From positions 1-36,204 of the IMG/VR virus record IMGVR_UViG_3300036466_000209: a stretch of 36,204 nucleotides of DNA. One strand, given 5' to 3'. This DNA is from a virus. The notes below the pieces were generated by a model. The model did no database searches. It was not told the DNA's origin and was given only the letters and a program-made list of their open reading frames with translations. The number at the start of each line of letters is the position of its first letter. The stretch's first letter is position 1. Positions 14,548 through 21,703 of this stretch are shown one piece after another. Position numbers and translations under genes: made by a program.

Positions 14548-15164
14548 TGAACAAACAACTAATTAACAAATATTGGAAAGAATTTTGTCATTGGAAAGAT
14601 GGTGGAAATGTTATATTTTTATCTAATAAAAATAATTGGAGAAATATATCATACTTTGCGAATTTTTGGAGCTTAAAAGAAATAGGTAAAATAAAATCTG
14701 TAGTTATAAGTGATGAATATATAGAATTCAGAAAAGCACTAGCTGAAGGTAAGATTATACAGTTTAATTACGGCACAAAACAAGAACCAGATTGGGAAAA
14801 CTGTGATGAAGTAAATGAAGAGCATTATTTTTCAGCGTATGAAAATTTTTATCGTATCAAACCAGATAAACCTAAGTTCAAGGCCGGTGATTGGACGAAT
14901 GAAAAAGGTAGTTTAGAACCTATACAATTAACTGAAAAATATATTGATACAATAAACAAAGTTGGTTCGTGGGATGATTTTACTGAGTGGAAACCTCAAC
15001 GAGGTGAATGGTGTTTAATGTGGAAACACAATAAAGATGTTGTTGCACTAGAACAGTACAGCAACCTCACAGAAGTTTCATTATATCAATCTAAATCAAA
15101 AAGAGTTTATAATGAATGTATGCCGTTTACAGGAACATTACCAACACATTTAAAGGACCAATAA
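14547..15164 (+). CDS. Unknown protein with C-terminal W-x-P-x-x-x-EWC module (205 aa)
   Basis: TAATG overlap with the previous gene. The second half contains PIQLTEKYID, then EWKPQRGEWCLMWKHN, and ends FTGTLPTHLKDQ. The protein from 21224 has the same order: PVKLTQENIV, LWRPNVNEWCWKKYY and FIGKLPTFLKEQ. The two are therefore paralogues. An N-terminal repeat of the same idea may be present (IQFNYGTKQEPDWENCDEV). This looks like a small SH3-like or beta-barrel module. The function is unknown. Confidence 0.75.
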   Translation: MNKQLINKYWKEFCHWKDGGNVIFLSNKNNWRNISYFANFWSLKEIGKIKSVVISDEYIEFRKALAEGKIIQFNYGTKQEPDWENCDEVNEEHYFSAYENFYRIKPDKPKFKAGDWTNEKGSLEPIQLTEKYIDTINKVGSWDDFTEWKPQRGEWCLMWKHNKDVVALEQYSNLTEVSLYQSKSKRVYNECMPFTGTLPTHLKDQ

Positions 15165-15775
15165 TGGAAGAAACAATTGATTTTTTCAAATATATGAGTT
15201 TACTTGCTAAACTAGAATCTATTAAAGGAACTAAAAAACCAATACATGATTTTGTGAATGAGATATATAGATTATCAAACAAATTACAAGTTCATAATGA
15301 AAAATACCAACCGCATCCACAAACAGCAAGGTATGCTTATATGTTAGTTACTAGAGCTCTTACTTATGATGGATCTGTAAAACCAATTAAAAACCTTATA
15401 CTAAGACAATTAAAGGTATTAACAAATTTATTACTAAGTAGAGAGATAGTGACAAAAGAAAATATAGTTGAGACTTATGAATTTTGTACAGGAACTATAG
15501 ATATATCTCCCAGTTCTTTAAAGCAATTTTTTATTTTAGACGATATAGTACAACCTTTGACAGATAAAAAATTTTATCTAAGTTTTTGGGGCACTAAAGA
15601 ATTAAAACTATTTTCAGATTCAAAACAAGCAGCTAGAGTTTTTCTCAAAAAACATAATCCAGACAGCCTATTATTAGATTATATTACTTTTGATCAAAAA
15701 GAACACGATAAAGTAATAGCTGAAATGCAAGAATTTAACAATTTATACACGCCAATATTAAAGGACTTAAAATGA
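15164..15775 (+). CDS. Unknown protein (203 aa)
   Basis: ATG 15164 with AAAGGA upstream fits better than the in-frame ATG 48 bases earlier, which lies inside the previous gene. The stop/start overlap is TAATG. The protein begins MEETIDFFKYMSLLAKLESI and is helical, with repeated Leu-rich segments (KNLILRQLKVLTNLLLSREI). The start resembles the protein from 8459 (DLFKYTTAIKEIELTK). It overlaps the nuclease gene by four bases. No function is recognised. Confidence 0.75.
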   Translation: MEETIDFFKYMSLLAKLESIKGTKKPIHDFVNEIYRLSNKLQVHNEKYQPHPQTARYAYMLVTRALTYDGSVKPIKNLILRQLKVLTNLLLSREIVTKENIVETYEFCTGTIDISPSSLKQFFILDDIVQPLTDKKFYLSFWGTKELKLFSDSKQAARVFLKKHNPDSLLLDYITFDQKEHDKVIAEMQEFNNLYTPILKDLK

Positions 15776-16749
15776 GCACACTAGCAGCCTCAGCACAACA
15801 AACTAAAGACATTACTATTAATGGTAAAACTTTTACAAACAACACAAATTTATCAAAGGAACATGCAATATTTGCCAGTTATCATAGCACATTGTATAGC
15901 GGAAACCCTCCAAGAGAAGGTAAGTTGTCAACAACAACTATTATTGGGCCTCTTAGAAAAGCAATACTTGCTATTAAATATCCAGAAACCGGAACACAAG
16001 ATGTGTCTACTCTTATGGCAAGTGCCAAAGGAACAGCAATGCATGAAGGACTTACACAAGCACTTAATGCATACAACGTTGGATATACATGTGAAAAAAG
16101 AGTTGAGCGTGAAATTAATGGTTGGAAAATTTCAGGAGAATTTGATGTTTTAACACCAGACAAACAAATCAAAGATTTTAAGTTTGTATCTAATTATAAC
16201 ATCAAAAAGCTTATTGAAGATAAAGAAAAACTACAGCCTGAGTGGACTCTTGAAGAGATGTATATACATGTACCAACTTATTTTAAGTATGTAGCACAAT
16301 TGTCTATTTACAAATGGTTACTTAATGATCCAGAAGTAAAAACTTATGGTTCTATCCTATTCTCACTTAATAACGGTTCTGATATGGGAAAATACACAAT
16401 TGACCAGGAAGTTACTTTCCCACTTAGACCTATGGAAGAGATTGAAGAATTTCTATTTGATAGAGTTCAACAAATGAAAGATTATCTTGCCTCTGGAGAA
16501 ATTCCACTTTGTTCTAATGAGGAACGAGGTTATTCACCAGGTGAGTGGAAACTACAAAGAATGGGAAGCACTGGTAAAATGGCAACTGTTAGAGGTTCTA
16601 AATGTGCTTCAGCTGCGGATTTATCTGAGTTTATTAGAAAATCTGGTCGTCCAGGTGATGTTGAAGTTATCATACCACCTAAGTATATGTTATGTGGTTA
16701 TTGTAAATTCAAAAACGTATGTGACCAATACGTACCTGTAGAGGACTAA
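15772..16749 (+). CDS. Cas4/RecB-like PD-(D/E)XK exonuclease with Fe-S cysteines
   Basis: 325 aa. The RecB-type nuclease motifs are present: AMHEGL (His91), GEFDV (Asp125), IKDFKF (Asp135-x-Lys137) and AQLSIYKW (Gln176 to Tyr180). Four cysteines, C247, C308, C311 and C317 (LCGYCKFKNVC), have the spacing of the 4Fe-4S clamp of Cas4/AddB nucleases. Such phage enzymes resect DNA ends for recombination or degrade DNA. No CRISPR genes are nearby, so it is a phage recombination nuclease rather than a CRISPR factor. It overlaps the previous gene by four bases, lies two genes upstream of DNA polymerase, and may act with the Sak4-like ATPase at 24992 (inference). Confidence 0.88.
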   Translation: MSTLAASAQQTKDITINGKTFTNNTNLSKEHAIFASYHSTLYSGNPPREGKLSTTTIIGPLRKAILAIKYPETGTQDVSTLMASAKGTAMHEGLTQALNAYNVGYTCEKRVEREINGWKISGEFDVLTPDKQIKDFKFVSNYNIKKLIEDKEKLQPEWTLEEMYIHVPTYFKYVAQLSIYKWLLNDPEVKTYGSILFSLNNGSDMGKYTIDQEVTFPLRPMEEIEEFLFDRVQQMKDYLASGEIPLCSNEERGYSPGEWKLQRMGSTGKMATVRGSKCASAADLSEFIRKSGRPGDVEVIIPPKYMLCGYCKFKNVCDQYVPVED

Positions 16750-16752
16750 CAA

Positions 16753-17019
16753 ATGATAAGAACAGTAGACGAAGCTTATGGAACAGACGCAGATGGAAAC
16801 CGTGGAGTTACAGCAATATCCTATGAATTATCTGATGATGACACACCAGAAATAGAATCTCAAATTACAGAATTCATAGAATCTACTGGTGAACTACCAG
16901 AAAAACCACTTATTGTTCGGTTAATTGATCCAATAACAGCAGAAGATGTTGAATTTGAAGTAGATCCATTTTACTATATACCAAAAGTTAAAATGGAAAC
17001 TTATATTAAGGAGAATTAA
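16753..17019 (+). CDS. Small acidic protein (88 aa)
   Basis: ATG 16753 is three bases after the nuclease stop, with GAGGA overlapping that gene's end. The protein is strongly acidic (YELSDDDTPEIESQITEFIE) and ends FYYIPKVKMETYIKEN. The middle (PLIVRLIDPITAEDVEFEVD) looks like a small beta domain. It shares one base with the DNA polymerase start. It could be a small polymerase or nuclease accessory protein, but only position supports this. Confidence 0.7.
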   Translation: MIRTVDEAYGTDADGNRGVTAISYELSDDDTPEIESQITEFIESTGELPEKPLIVRLIDPITAEDVEFEVDPFYYIPKVKMETYIKEN

Positions 17020-19682
17020 TGACAATACTATTAACCGAACTACCAGAAAACTACGAAGCTTCTATTAAAGCCCAAGTACTGGAAAGATTTGGTGTTGAAA
17101 ACCCTAAGTTTATTATTCGTATGATACACCAATTACATCATTCAGACCTTGGATATGAAATCCATGGATTACAAGAACCTATTGTATGTGATTATTGGGG
17201 AATCAAAGATGACTGTATTATTAGAGTTGATGATTGTTCTGATGTATCAGCAATCGCAGAGATTGTAGCATCTCAATATATTGAGCCAGTTGTACATTTC
17301 TGTGATGAGCTAGAGGTCGCTAAACGATGGTTGAACCGCTACAATTCTGATTTCCATACAGTAGCAGTTGACTTTGAAGCAAAGGATTTAACTTTACCTC
17401 AATTCAACGAACTTACTATGTTGTCTATTGGATGGAACTTATTAAAGTCTACTGTTATTGTGTTTAAAGACCAAGCTATTAGGGATTATGTACTTAACTG
17501 GTTAGTTACTACTGAAATACGACAAGTTTGGCATAATACTTTATTTGACCTTAAATTTATTAAGTATCATACTGGCAAATTACCAAAGAACATTGAAGAC
17601 TCACAACTATTAGCAGCAGTTTACAACAACAATGTAGACTCTATGAAACGTAAGTCCGGTCTTAAAGGACTTTCTGGAACACTTTATCAAGATTGGGCAA
17701 AAGATAAATCTTCATTTGACTTATATGACACTGAAGGTAATGAATTTGTAACCAACCTGAACTATGTGGGTTCTGGAGATCCAAGCATTTATAATTTACG
17801 ACTTATTAAGTATGCAGGTATTGATACACCAGCAACTAAGCTGGCTTTTGAAAAGTTCGACAAAGAACCGGCCTATCCAAATCATTGGATACCACAAACT
17901 TCTGAGCCTAGACACAATACTGAACAATTTAACCAACGTTATTACTATGAATTTATTCTCAAACCAGCAATACCAGTTATTGTTGAGATGATTATGAATG
18001 GTCAAGCAATTGATTTGGATAAAGTTGACAAATTAAAAGCAGAAGTTGAACAGTTTAACAAAGAAACTCTTGAAACTATTAGCAGTATTCCAATTGTTAA
18101 GGAATTTCAAGACAAAGTTGACCAAATTCGTATTGATAAGTTACTAGCACCAATACAAAAAGCAATGAAGAAACCTAAGTATGAAGGTTACAAGAATACT
18201 GTAGCTATGAGGACTTGGATTGTTAATCATTACGCTGGAACTACTCATGACAAAGTGACGGCTGTTATGCTAAAAGATATTGAGGCACCTATTGCTAAGT
18301 TATTACTTGACAAAGCTTTTGAGGATACTTTAGTCAAAGCTGGAGCAGACTTGTATGAGGAAGCTGAATGTCTTAGACAGAACACCAACGCTAATCGTAT
18401 TGACAAGATTAACAATCCAGAAAAGTATACACAAGTAGGATTTAACCCTTGGAATTACCAACAACTCAAACAAATGTGGATATCTTTTGGGCTAACTTCT
18501 TACAAAGTATCTAAAGAAACTGGTGAAATGTCATTTGATTCTGATGTGCTTAAAGAACTATCTAAAACAGCAACTGGTGACCCTCAAAAAGTCATTAAGC
18601 TTTATTTAGAAGTTGCACAGTCTAAAAATATGATTACACAGTATATACCAAAATATTATGGTTCTACTGTTAATGGTAGACTACATTATGCTCTTAAGCT
18701 AATGGGAACTTTTACAGGCAGATTATCTGGTAAAGCAGGTGGCGATAAACTTGAAGCTCCAATGAAACATCAAATGGGAGCTAATGGAGTTACCCAACCT
18801 GTTGGACATAGAGTTTATGGTAAGACTGTTAAGTCTATGTTTGTAGCACCTAAAGGTCGTATTTTAGCAGCATGTGATTACAACGGATTGGAAAACCATA
18901 TTAATGCCTGTTTAACTAAAGATGAAACAACTATTAAGTTATTAAGTCCAGACCCAGAAACTGGATTGATGTGGGATATGCACACATTACATAGTACTAT
19001 TTTCTTCAAAGAAGAATGGGAAGCTATTACTGGTCAACCATTTGAGAACACTATCCAGTATAACAACATGTGTTACAAATTAACTGATGAGAACTCAGAA
19101 GCTTCAGCTTTACGTTCTAAGTCTAAACCCATAACCTTTAAATTAGCTTATGGAGGATTCCCAGACTCACACAAAGGTGGGGTTATTACTCAAGCAATTT
19201 TTGACAGATACCACACTGAGTTATACCCAGGTGTTACCAGATTTAGGGAAGACTATGTTATCCCAACTTCACAAGACCAGAATTATTTACATCTTAACTG
19301 GGGACTTAGAGTTTATTCCAGTAACCCAAAAGGTGATTTACTGGCATTGAACAACGCAAATTTCCAAGGCTATTCGGATTTAACTCTGATTGCTGGAACT
19401 AAGTTTAGGGACAAGTATTTAGCTGAAGGTAATCCACACAACATAATGGGATTGAACATCATTCATGATGCACTTTACTATGAATTGGATGACACACCAG
19501 AAGCAATTAAGTGGGTCAATGACAACCTTATTGCAACTATGGTACCAGATTTTCTACACAACCAAACTGTTCATTTAAGAGCAGAATGTGACTTCGGATA
19601 TAATCAAAAATCTATGGTAACTATGCCAAACAACGCAGATTTACCAACAATTGTTAATAAATTAGCAACTTTAAAGGACTGA
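17019..19682 (+). CDS. polA: Family A DNA polymerase with 3'-5' proofreading exonuclease
   Basis: 887 aa; no 5' nuclease domain. The exonuclease motifs are VDFEAKDL (Asp118, Glu120), WHNTLFDLKF (His172 to Asp177) and YAGID (Tyr265, Asp269). The polymerase motifs are: A, CDYNGLENH (Asp620); B, RSKSKPITFKLAYG (Arg699, Lys703, Phe707, Tyr711); C, IIHDALYYE (His816-Asp817). All catalytic residues are present. The residue equal to position 762 of E. coli Pol I is Phe. The N-terminal 110 residues before the exonuclease are unassigned. SD AAGGAG precedes ATG 17019. It is the replicative polymerase of this phage, acting with the primase-like protein, helicases and SSB-like protein encoded downstream. 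Confidence 0.97.
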   Translation: MTILLTELPENYEASIKAQVLERFGVENPKFIIRMIHQLHHSDLGYEIHGLQEPIVCDYWGIKDDCIIRVDDCSDVSAIAEIVASQYIEPVVHFCDELEVAKRWLNRYNSDFHTVAVDFEAKDLTLPQFNELTMLSIGWNLLKSTVIVFKDQAIRDYVLNWLVTTEIRQVWHNTLFDLKFIKYHTGKLPKNIEDSQLLAAVYNNNVDSMKRKSGLKGLSGTLYQDWAKDKSSFDLYDTEGNEFVTNLNYVGSGDPSIYNLRLIKYAGIDTPATKLAFEKFDKEPAYPNHWIPQTSEPRHNTEQFNQRYYYEFILKPAIPVIVEMIMNGQAIDLDKVDKLKAEVEQFNKETLETISSIPIVKEFQDKVDQIRIDKLLAPIQKAMKKPKYEGYKNTVAMRTWIVNHYAGTTHDKVTAVMLKDIEAPIAKLLLDKAFEDTLVKAGADLYEEAECLRQNTNANRIDKINNPEKYTQVGFNPWNYQQLKQMWISFGLTSYKVSKETGEMSFDSDVLKELSKTATGDPQKVIKLYLEVAQSKNMITQYIPKYYGSTVNGRLHYALKLMGTFTGRLSGKAGGDKLEAPMKHQMGANGVTQPVGHRVYGKTVKSMFVAPKGRILAACDYNGLENHINACLTKDETTIKLLSPDPETGLMWDMHTLHSTIFFKEEWEAITGQPFENTIQYNNMCYKLTDENSEASALRSKSKPITFKLAYGGFPDSHKGGVITQAIFDRYHTELYPGVTRFREDYVIPTSQDQNYLHLNWGLRVYSSNPKGDLLALNNANFQGYSDLTLIAGTKFRDKYLAEGNPHNIMGLNIIHDALYYELDDTPEAIKWVNDNLIATMVPDFLHNQTVHLRAECDFGYNQKSMVTMPNNADLPTIVNKLATLKD

Positions 19683-19683
19683 T

Positions 19684-19857
19684 ATGTTTGTTGGATTTGA
19701 TCCAAGACCACCAACTAATAGAAACTTCATTAAATGGACATTTATATGTGAATGGTGTCACAATTATTGGAGACCTTTTTGGATTCTTAAAGAAAGTAAA
19801 GTAGATTTTAAATGCACTTGTGGAAACCATCCAACTTCACGTTATAAAAAGGATTGA
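19684..19857 (+). CDS. Small zinc-ribbon-like protein (57 aa)
   Basis: ATG 19684 follows the polymerase stop by one base, with AAAGGA before it. The protein begins MFVGFDPRPPTNRNFIKWTF and has CEWC (Cys22, Cys25) and CTCG (Cys44, Cys46), a likely zinc ribbon. It ends SRYKKD. Its size and composition suit a small nucleic-acid-binding or adaptor protein. AAAAGGA near its end serves the next gene. Confidence 0.7.
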   Translation: MFVGFDPRPPTNRNFIKWTFICEWCHNYWRPFWILKESKVDFKCTCGNHPTSRYKKD

Positions 19858-19858
19858 T

Positions 19859-20020
19859 ATGAAACGATATTTAGTAGCATTACCTATCTTTAGAGGCAGT
19901 AAGGGATTTTGTCACCAAACTATTTTAGTTAGTGCTAAAGATTTACCAGATTGTATCTCTTTAGTACATCATCTAAGACCTAATAGGAACATTGGGGAAA
20001 TTAAGGAAATTGACTATTAG
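19859..20020 (+). CDS. Small unknown protein (53 aa)
   Basis: ATG 19859, one base after the preceding TGA, is chosen because AAAAGGA lies 5-11 bases upstream; an in-frame upstream TTG would overlap the zinc-ribbon gene. MKRYLVALPIFRGSKGFCHQ, then TILVSAKDLPDCISLVHHLR, is a compact beta-alpha design. It is the last gene before the second RNA island, and a hairpin starts at the second base after its stop. Confidence 0.65.
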   Translation: MKRYLVALPIFRGSKGFCHQTILVSAKDLPDCISLVHHLRPNRNIGEIKEIDY

Positions 20021-20021
20021 G

Positions 20022-20046
20022 CCATCAACGATTGACAAGTTGATGG
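20022..20046 (+). terminator. Perfect 8-bp hairpin after the polymerase operon
   Basis: CCATCAAC-GATTGACAA-GTTGATGG starts at the second base after the stop of the 53-aa gene. No U-tract follows (TAAGTAGG), so it is a terminator-like or processing hairpin rather than a classic intrinsic terminator. Its 3' strand is also used by the alternative helix at 20041-20104. Confidence 0.5.
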
Positions 20047-20104
20047 TAAGTAGGCTCTTAATAGGAGGCTCTCCTAACAGGAATGAAAATTAGCCTTTAC
20101 ATCA
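20041..20104 (+). ncRNA. Bulged helix with inner hairpin (alternative to 20022-20046)
   Basis: TGAT-g-GTAA-gt-AGGCT (20041-20056) pairs with AGCCT-TTAC-ATCA (20092-20104): 13 pairs with two bulges. Inside is TAGGAG-GCT-CTCCTA (20062-20076). Because TGATGG is shared with the preceding hairpin, only one of the two can form at a time. Confidence 0.45.
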
Positions 20105-20132
20105 GAAGCCTTAAAGAGCAAGGGAAAGGCAG

Positions 20133-20247
20133 GTAGTTAGTAATTTATAAGACAGGAATAAAGCCGCCTGCAGTACTAAGGTTCAGAGGACGATATCGTC
20201 CCAGAAGTGTACTTAACCAAGTTGTAACCGGACCAATTACTAACTAC
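20133..20247 (+). ncRNA. Structured RNA closed by a perfect 13-bp helix
   Basis: Bases 20133-20145 (GTAGTTAGTAATT) are the exact reverse complement of 20235-20247. The enclosed 89 bases contain GGACG-ATAT-CGTCC (20188-20201), extended outward by TTC/GAA and AGTAC/GTACT. GCAGG (20129-20133) can pair with CCTGC (20167-20171), which would interleave with the 13-bp helix as a pseudoknot. The composition is richer in G+C than the flanking genes and I see no coding frame. Class unknown. Confidence 0.55.
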
Positions 20248-20251
20248 TACT

Positions 20252-20309
20252 TATAGAGATGAGCCAGAATGGTAGCCGTAATTGGCAATAGTGGTTCGAT
20301 TCCTCTGTA
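20252..20309 (+). ncRNA. Compact tRNA-like element
   Basis: TATAGAG (20252-20258) pairs with CTCTGTA (20303-20309). Inside are a D-loop-like AGAATGGTAG, a GCC-GTAATT-GGC hairpin and a T-loop TTCGATT on a short GTGG/CC stem (20291-20303). At 58 bases it is too short for a normal tRNA and lacks a 7-base anticodon loop. It may be a truncated tRNA or a tRNA mimic. Confidence 0.35.
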
Positions 20310-20317
20310 GATTAATA

Positions 20318-20335
20318 GGTGGGTTCGAGACCACC
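20318..20335 (+). ncRNA. T-arm-like hairpin without an identifiable tRNA body
   Basis: GGTGG-GTTCGAGA-CCACC is a perfect 5-bp stem with a TTCGAGA sequence in an 8-base loop, the hallmark of a tRNA T-arm with one extra base. No partner for the following AACTCGCC was found at the expected distance upstream, so a complete tRNA could not be built. Confidence 0.35.
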
Positions 20336-20345
20336 AACTCGCCTT

Positions 20346-20398
20346 AGAGCAGCAATGAGAATATTAGTTGTATCCAATGTTATTCTCTTTGGTGTTCT
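20346..20398 (+). ncRNA. Long hairpin, 16 of 18 positions paired
   Basis: Bases 20346-20363 (AGAGCAGCAATGAGAATA) pair with 20381-20398 (TATTCTCTTTGGTGTTCT), with one G-U pair and G-G and T-T mismatches. The 17-base loop contains TTG-TATC-CAA. This length is not expected by chance in so short a span. The function is unknown. Confidence 0.5.
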
Positions 20399-20404
20399 AC
20401 GACT

Positions 20405-20436
20405 AGTGGTACAGTCTGTGTGAGTCAGACAGCACT
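20405..20436 (+). ncRNA. Hairpin with a 7-base loop
   Basis: AGTG/CACT encloses GTCTG-TGTGAGT-CAGAC (20414-20430). The 5-bp stem and 7-base loop copy the geometry of an anticodon arm, and a D-arm-like ACT-AGTGGTAC-AGT lies just upstream. The loop lacks T33, so it is not a standard anticodon loop. Confidence 0.4.
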
Positions 20437-20472
20437 TATTTAACAGTTAAAGAAAACAGCTTTCTCTCCTTT

Positions 20473-20528
20473 TGTCGGAAGGTGGGAGTGTGTACAAGTT
20501 ATGGTAAGAGTCCATTTACCTTTCGACA
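20473..20528 (+). ncRNA. Hairpin closed by an 11-bp helix with T-arm-like inner loop
   Basis: TGTCGGAAGGT (20473-20483) pairs fully with ACCTTTCGACA (20518-20528), with one G-U. Inside, ATGG-TAAGAGT-CCAT (20501-20515) sits two bases before the 3' strand, the same plan as the element at 11250-11333. Unknown structured RNA. Confidence 0.5.
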
Positions 20529-20535
20529 TCTTAAG

Positions 20536-20607
20536 GCCCGAAAGCGTGTAAGTTGTGTTAGTATGACATACGTCGGGAACGTAGTCAGTTCGAGGCTGAC
20601 AGGGCAA
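20536..20607 (+). ncRNA. tRNA-like element with class II-type variable arm and T-arm
   Basis: TACGT-CGGGA-ACGTA (20569-20583) abuts a perfect T-arm GTCAG-TTCGAGG-CTGAC (20584-20600), the order seen in Leu/Ser/Tyr tRNAs. Upstream GCCC and downstream GGGC can close a short acceptor of only four pairs. A GTGT/ACAT arm is present but without a usable anticodon. It is probably a degenerate tRNA or a tRNA mimic. Confidence 0.45.
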
Positions 20608-20610
20608 ATT

Positions 20611-20721
20611 TTAATATACCTATGAGAGCACATTAGTAAAGTGATTGCATGAGTTAGGGTCGCAACCTAGACTGTCACTTACTAGCAGATTAATTACCTG
20701 GTGCTTTCTTAGGTATATTAA
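20611..20721 (+). ncRNA. Long three-tier hairpin (20 outer base pairs) upstream of the gene at 20746
   Basis: TTAATATACCTA (20611-20622) pairs perfectly with TAGGTATATTAA (20710-20721). After a T-T mismatch, GAGAGCAC pairs with GTGCTTTC (one G-U). Next comes TAGTA-a-AGTGA (20634-20644) with TCACTTACTA (20675-20684), and at the centre a T-arm-like TTAGG-GTCGCAA-CCTAG (20654-20670). It is the strongest structure of the window and ends 24 bases before the GTG at 20746. It could be an independent RNA or a leader element. Confidence 0.6.
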
Positions 20722-20745
20722 CCAATAATTTTGTAAGGATACATA

Positions 20746-20943
20746 GTGAACAAATTAACACCAAGACAAGTTTATAATTTACTGTATACAGTAACTAAAC
20801 ATGACAACAAACATTTAGGTGAAGACAAATCTAGTAGAGTAGCAAATATTTATGCTGTAAAGGCTACTTGGACAGTTTATAACAATCCAAGAGAGTACTT
20901 AAGATTTGTTTCGGCTTTATTGAGAATTTATAATATCAATTAA
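20746..20943 (+). CDS. Small unknown protein (65 aa, GTG start)
   Basis: GTG 20746 is preceded by TAAGGA at a usual distance. MNKLTPRQVYNLLYTVTKHD, then NIYAVKATWTVYNNPREYLR, is a helical basic protein without known motifs. It is the first gene after RNA island 2; the long hairpin ending at 20721 lies in its leader and could affect its expression. It is followed by an A-rich 33-base gap. Confidence 0.65.
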   Translation: MNKLTPRQVYNLLYTVTKHDNKHLGEDKSSRVANIYAVKATWTVYNNPREYLRFVSALLRIYNIN

Positions 20944-20976
20944 ACAAATAACAAAAAAAAAATTAAGGAATTATAA

Positions 20977-21213
20977 ATGCCTACTATTACATCTAGTTTT
21001 AAGCTTAATACTAAAGAAGCTATTAAATTAAAATTTGAGAATAAACTTGATAGTTTAGTAAAAAGAATTTTGACTGAACAATTAGTAAAAGAGATTATAG
21101 ATTCTAATTGTATTGAAATAATTAAGCATGAACCAATTCCTAATTCATTACATTATATTAGTCCAAGCAGTATAACTTTTGTAGCTAGAGTAAATGTTGA
21201 AAAACCAGAATAA
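20977..21213 (+). CDS. Small unknown protein (78 aa)
   Basis: SD AAGGAA precedes ATG 20977. MPTITSSFKLNTKEAIKLKF has a long helix (ENKLDSLVKRILTEQLVKEI), then a strand region ending SSITFVARVNVEKPE. It has no Cys, P-loop or membrane segment. An A9 run lies just upstream of the SD. Its end carries AAAGGA for the gene at 21224. Function unknown. Confidence 0.65.
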   Translation: MPTITSSFKLNTKEAIKLKFENKLDSLVKRILTEQLVKEIIDSNCIEIIKHEPIPNSLHYISPSSITFVARVNVEKPE

Positions 21214-21223
21214 AGGAACAATT

Positions 21224-21703
21224 GTGAAATTAATTTCAGAAAGAGTGGATAAACTCATACAAGAGAACAAACCTTTACAGGTACATATTGGAAATCATTG
21301 GGTTGATTTTGATGGAGAAGCATATGAATTATTAAAATTTCATCGCTCAGATATTAGAGAAAAACCAGAAAAAGATTTTACTATAAGTGAGTGGTGGATA
21401 CCATTTAATAACACAGAACCTGTAAAACTGACACAAGAGAATATAGTTCATTTTATTGGAATTAAACCTTATATGCAATACACAGAAGCAAAGCTATGGA
21501 GGCCAAATGTGAATGAGTGGTGTTGGAAGAAATATTATGGCTTAGTTAAAGTTATAGAGATTAACCATTATTCTGATGTAGGCACCTTGTACATAATAGA
21601 ATCATTAAGAGCTAATGAAGCCTACCATTTAAATCCTTGTTCACTTAATTCCCTGGAGCCTTTTATAGGTAAACTACCAACATTTTTAAAGGAACAAAAT
21701 TGA
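21224..21703 (+). CDS. Paralogue of the 14547 protein (159 aa, GTG start)
   Basis: GTG 21224 with AAAGGA eight bases upstream is preferred to an in-frame TTG inside the previous gene. The protein shares its plan with that from 14547: PVKLTQENIV, LWRPNVNEWCWKKYY and the ending FIGKLPTFLKEQ. It is shorter at the N-terminus. The Trp/Pro/Glu-Trp-Cys signature suggests a small beta domain. The last bases contain AAAGGA for the TTG start of the next gene, which overlaps by four bases. Function unknown. Confidence 0.75.
   Translation: MKLISERVDKLIQENKPLQVHIGNHWVDFDGEAYELLKFHRSDIREKPEKDFTISEWWIPFNNTEPVKLTQENIVHFIGIKPYMQYTEAKLWRPNVNEWCWKKYYGLVKVIEINHYSDVGTLYIIESLRANEAYHLNPCSLNSLEPFIGKLPTFLKEQN

Noticed and set aside
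15772-16749. Cas4-like nuclease as a sign of a CRISPR system
   Set aside because: No repeats, cas1 or cas2 in the window. Phage RecB/Cas4-type nucleases are common in replication modules.
20021-20745. Island 2 as RNase P RNA or tmRNA
   Set aside because: I found none of the conserved RNase P motifs, and no tmRNA tag frame joined to one complete tRNA-like domain. Several separate T-arm-like units argue against a single RNA.
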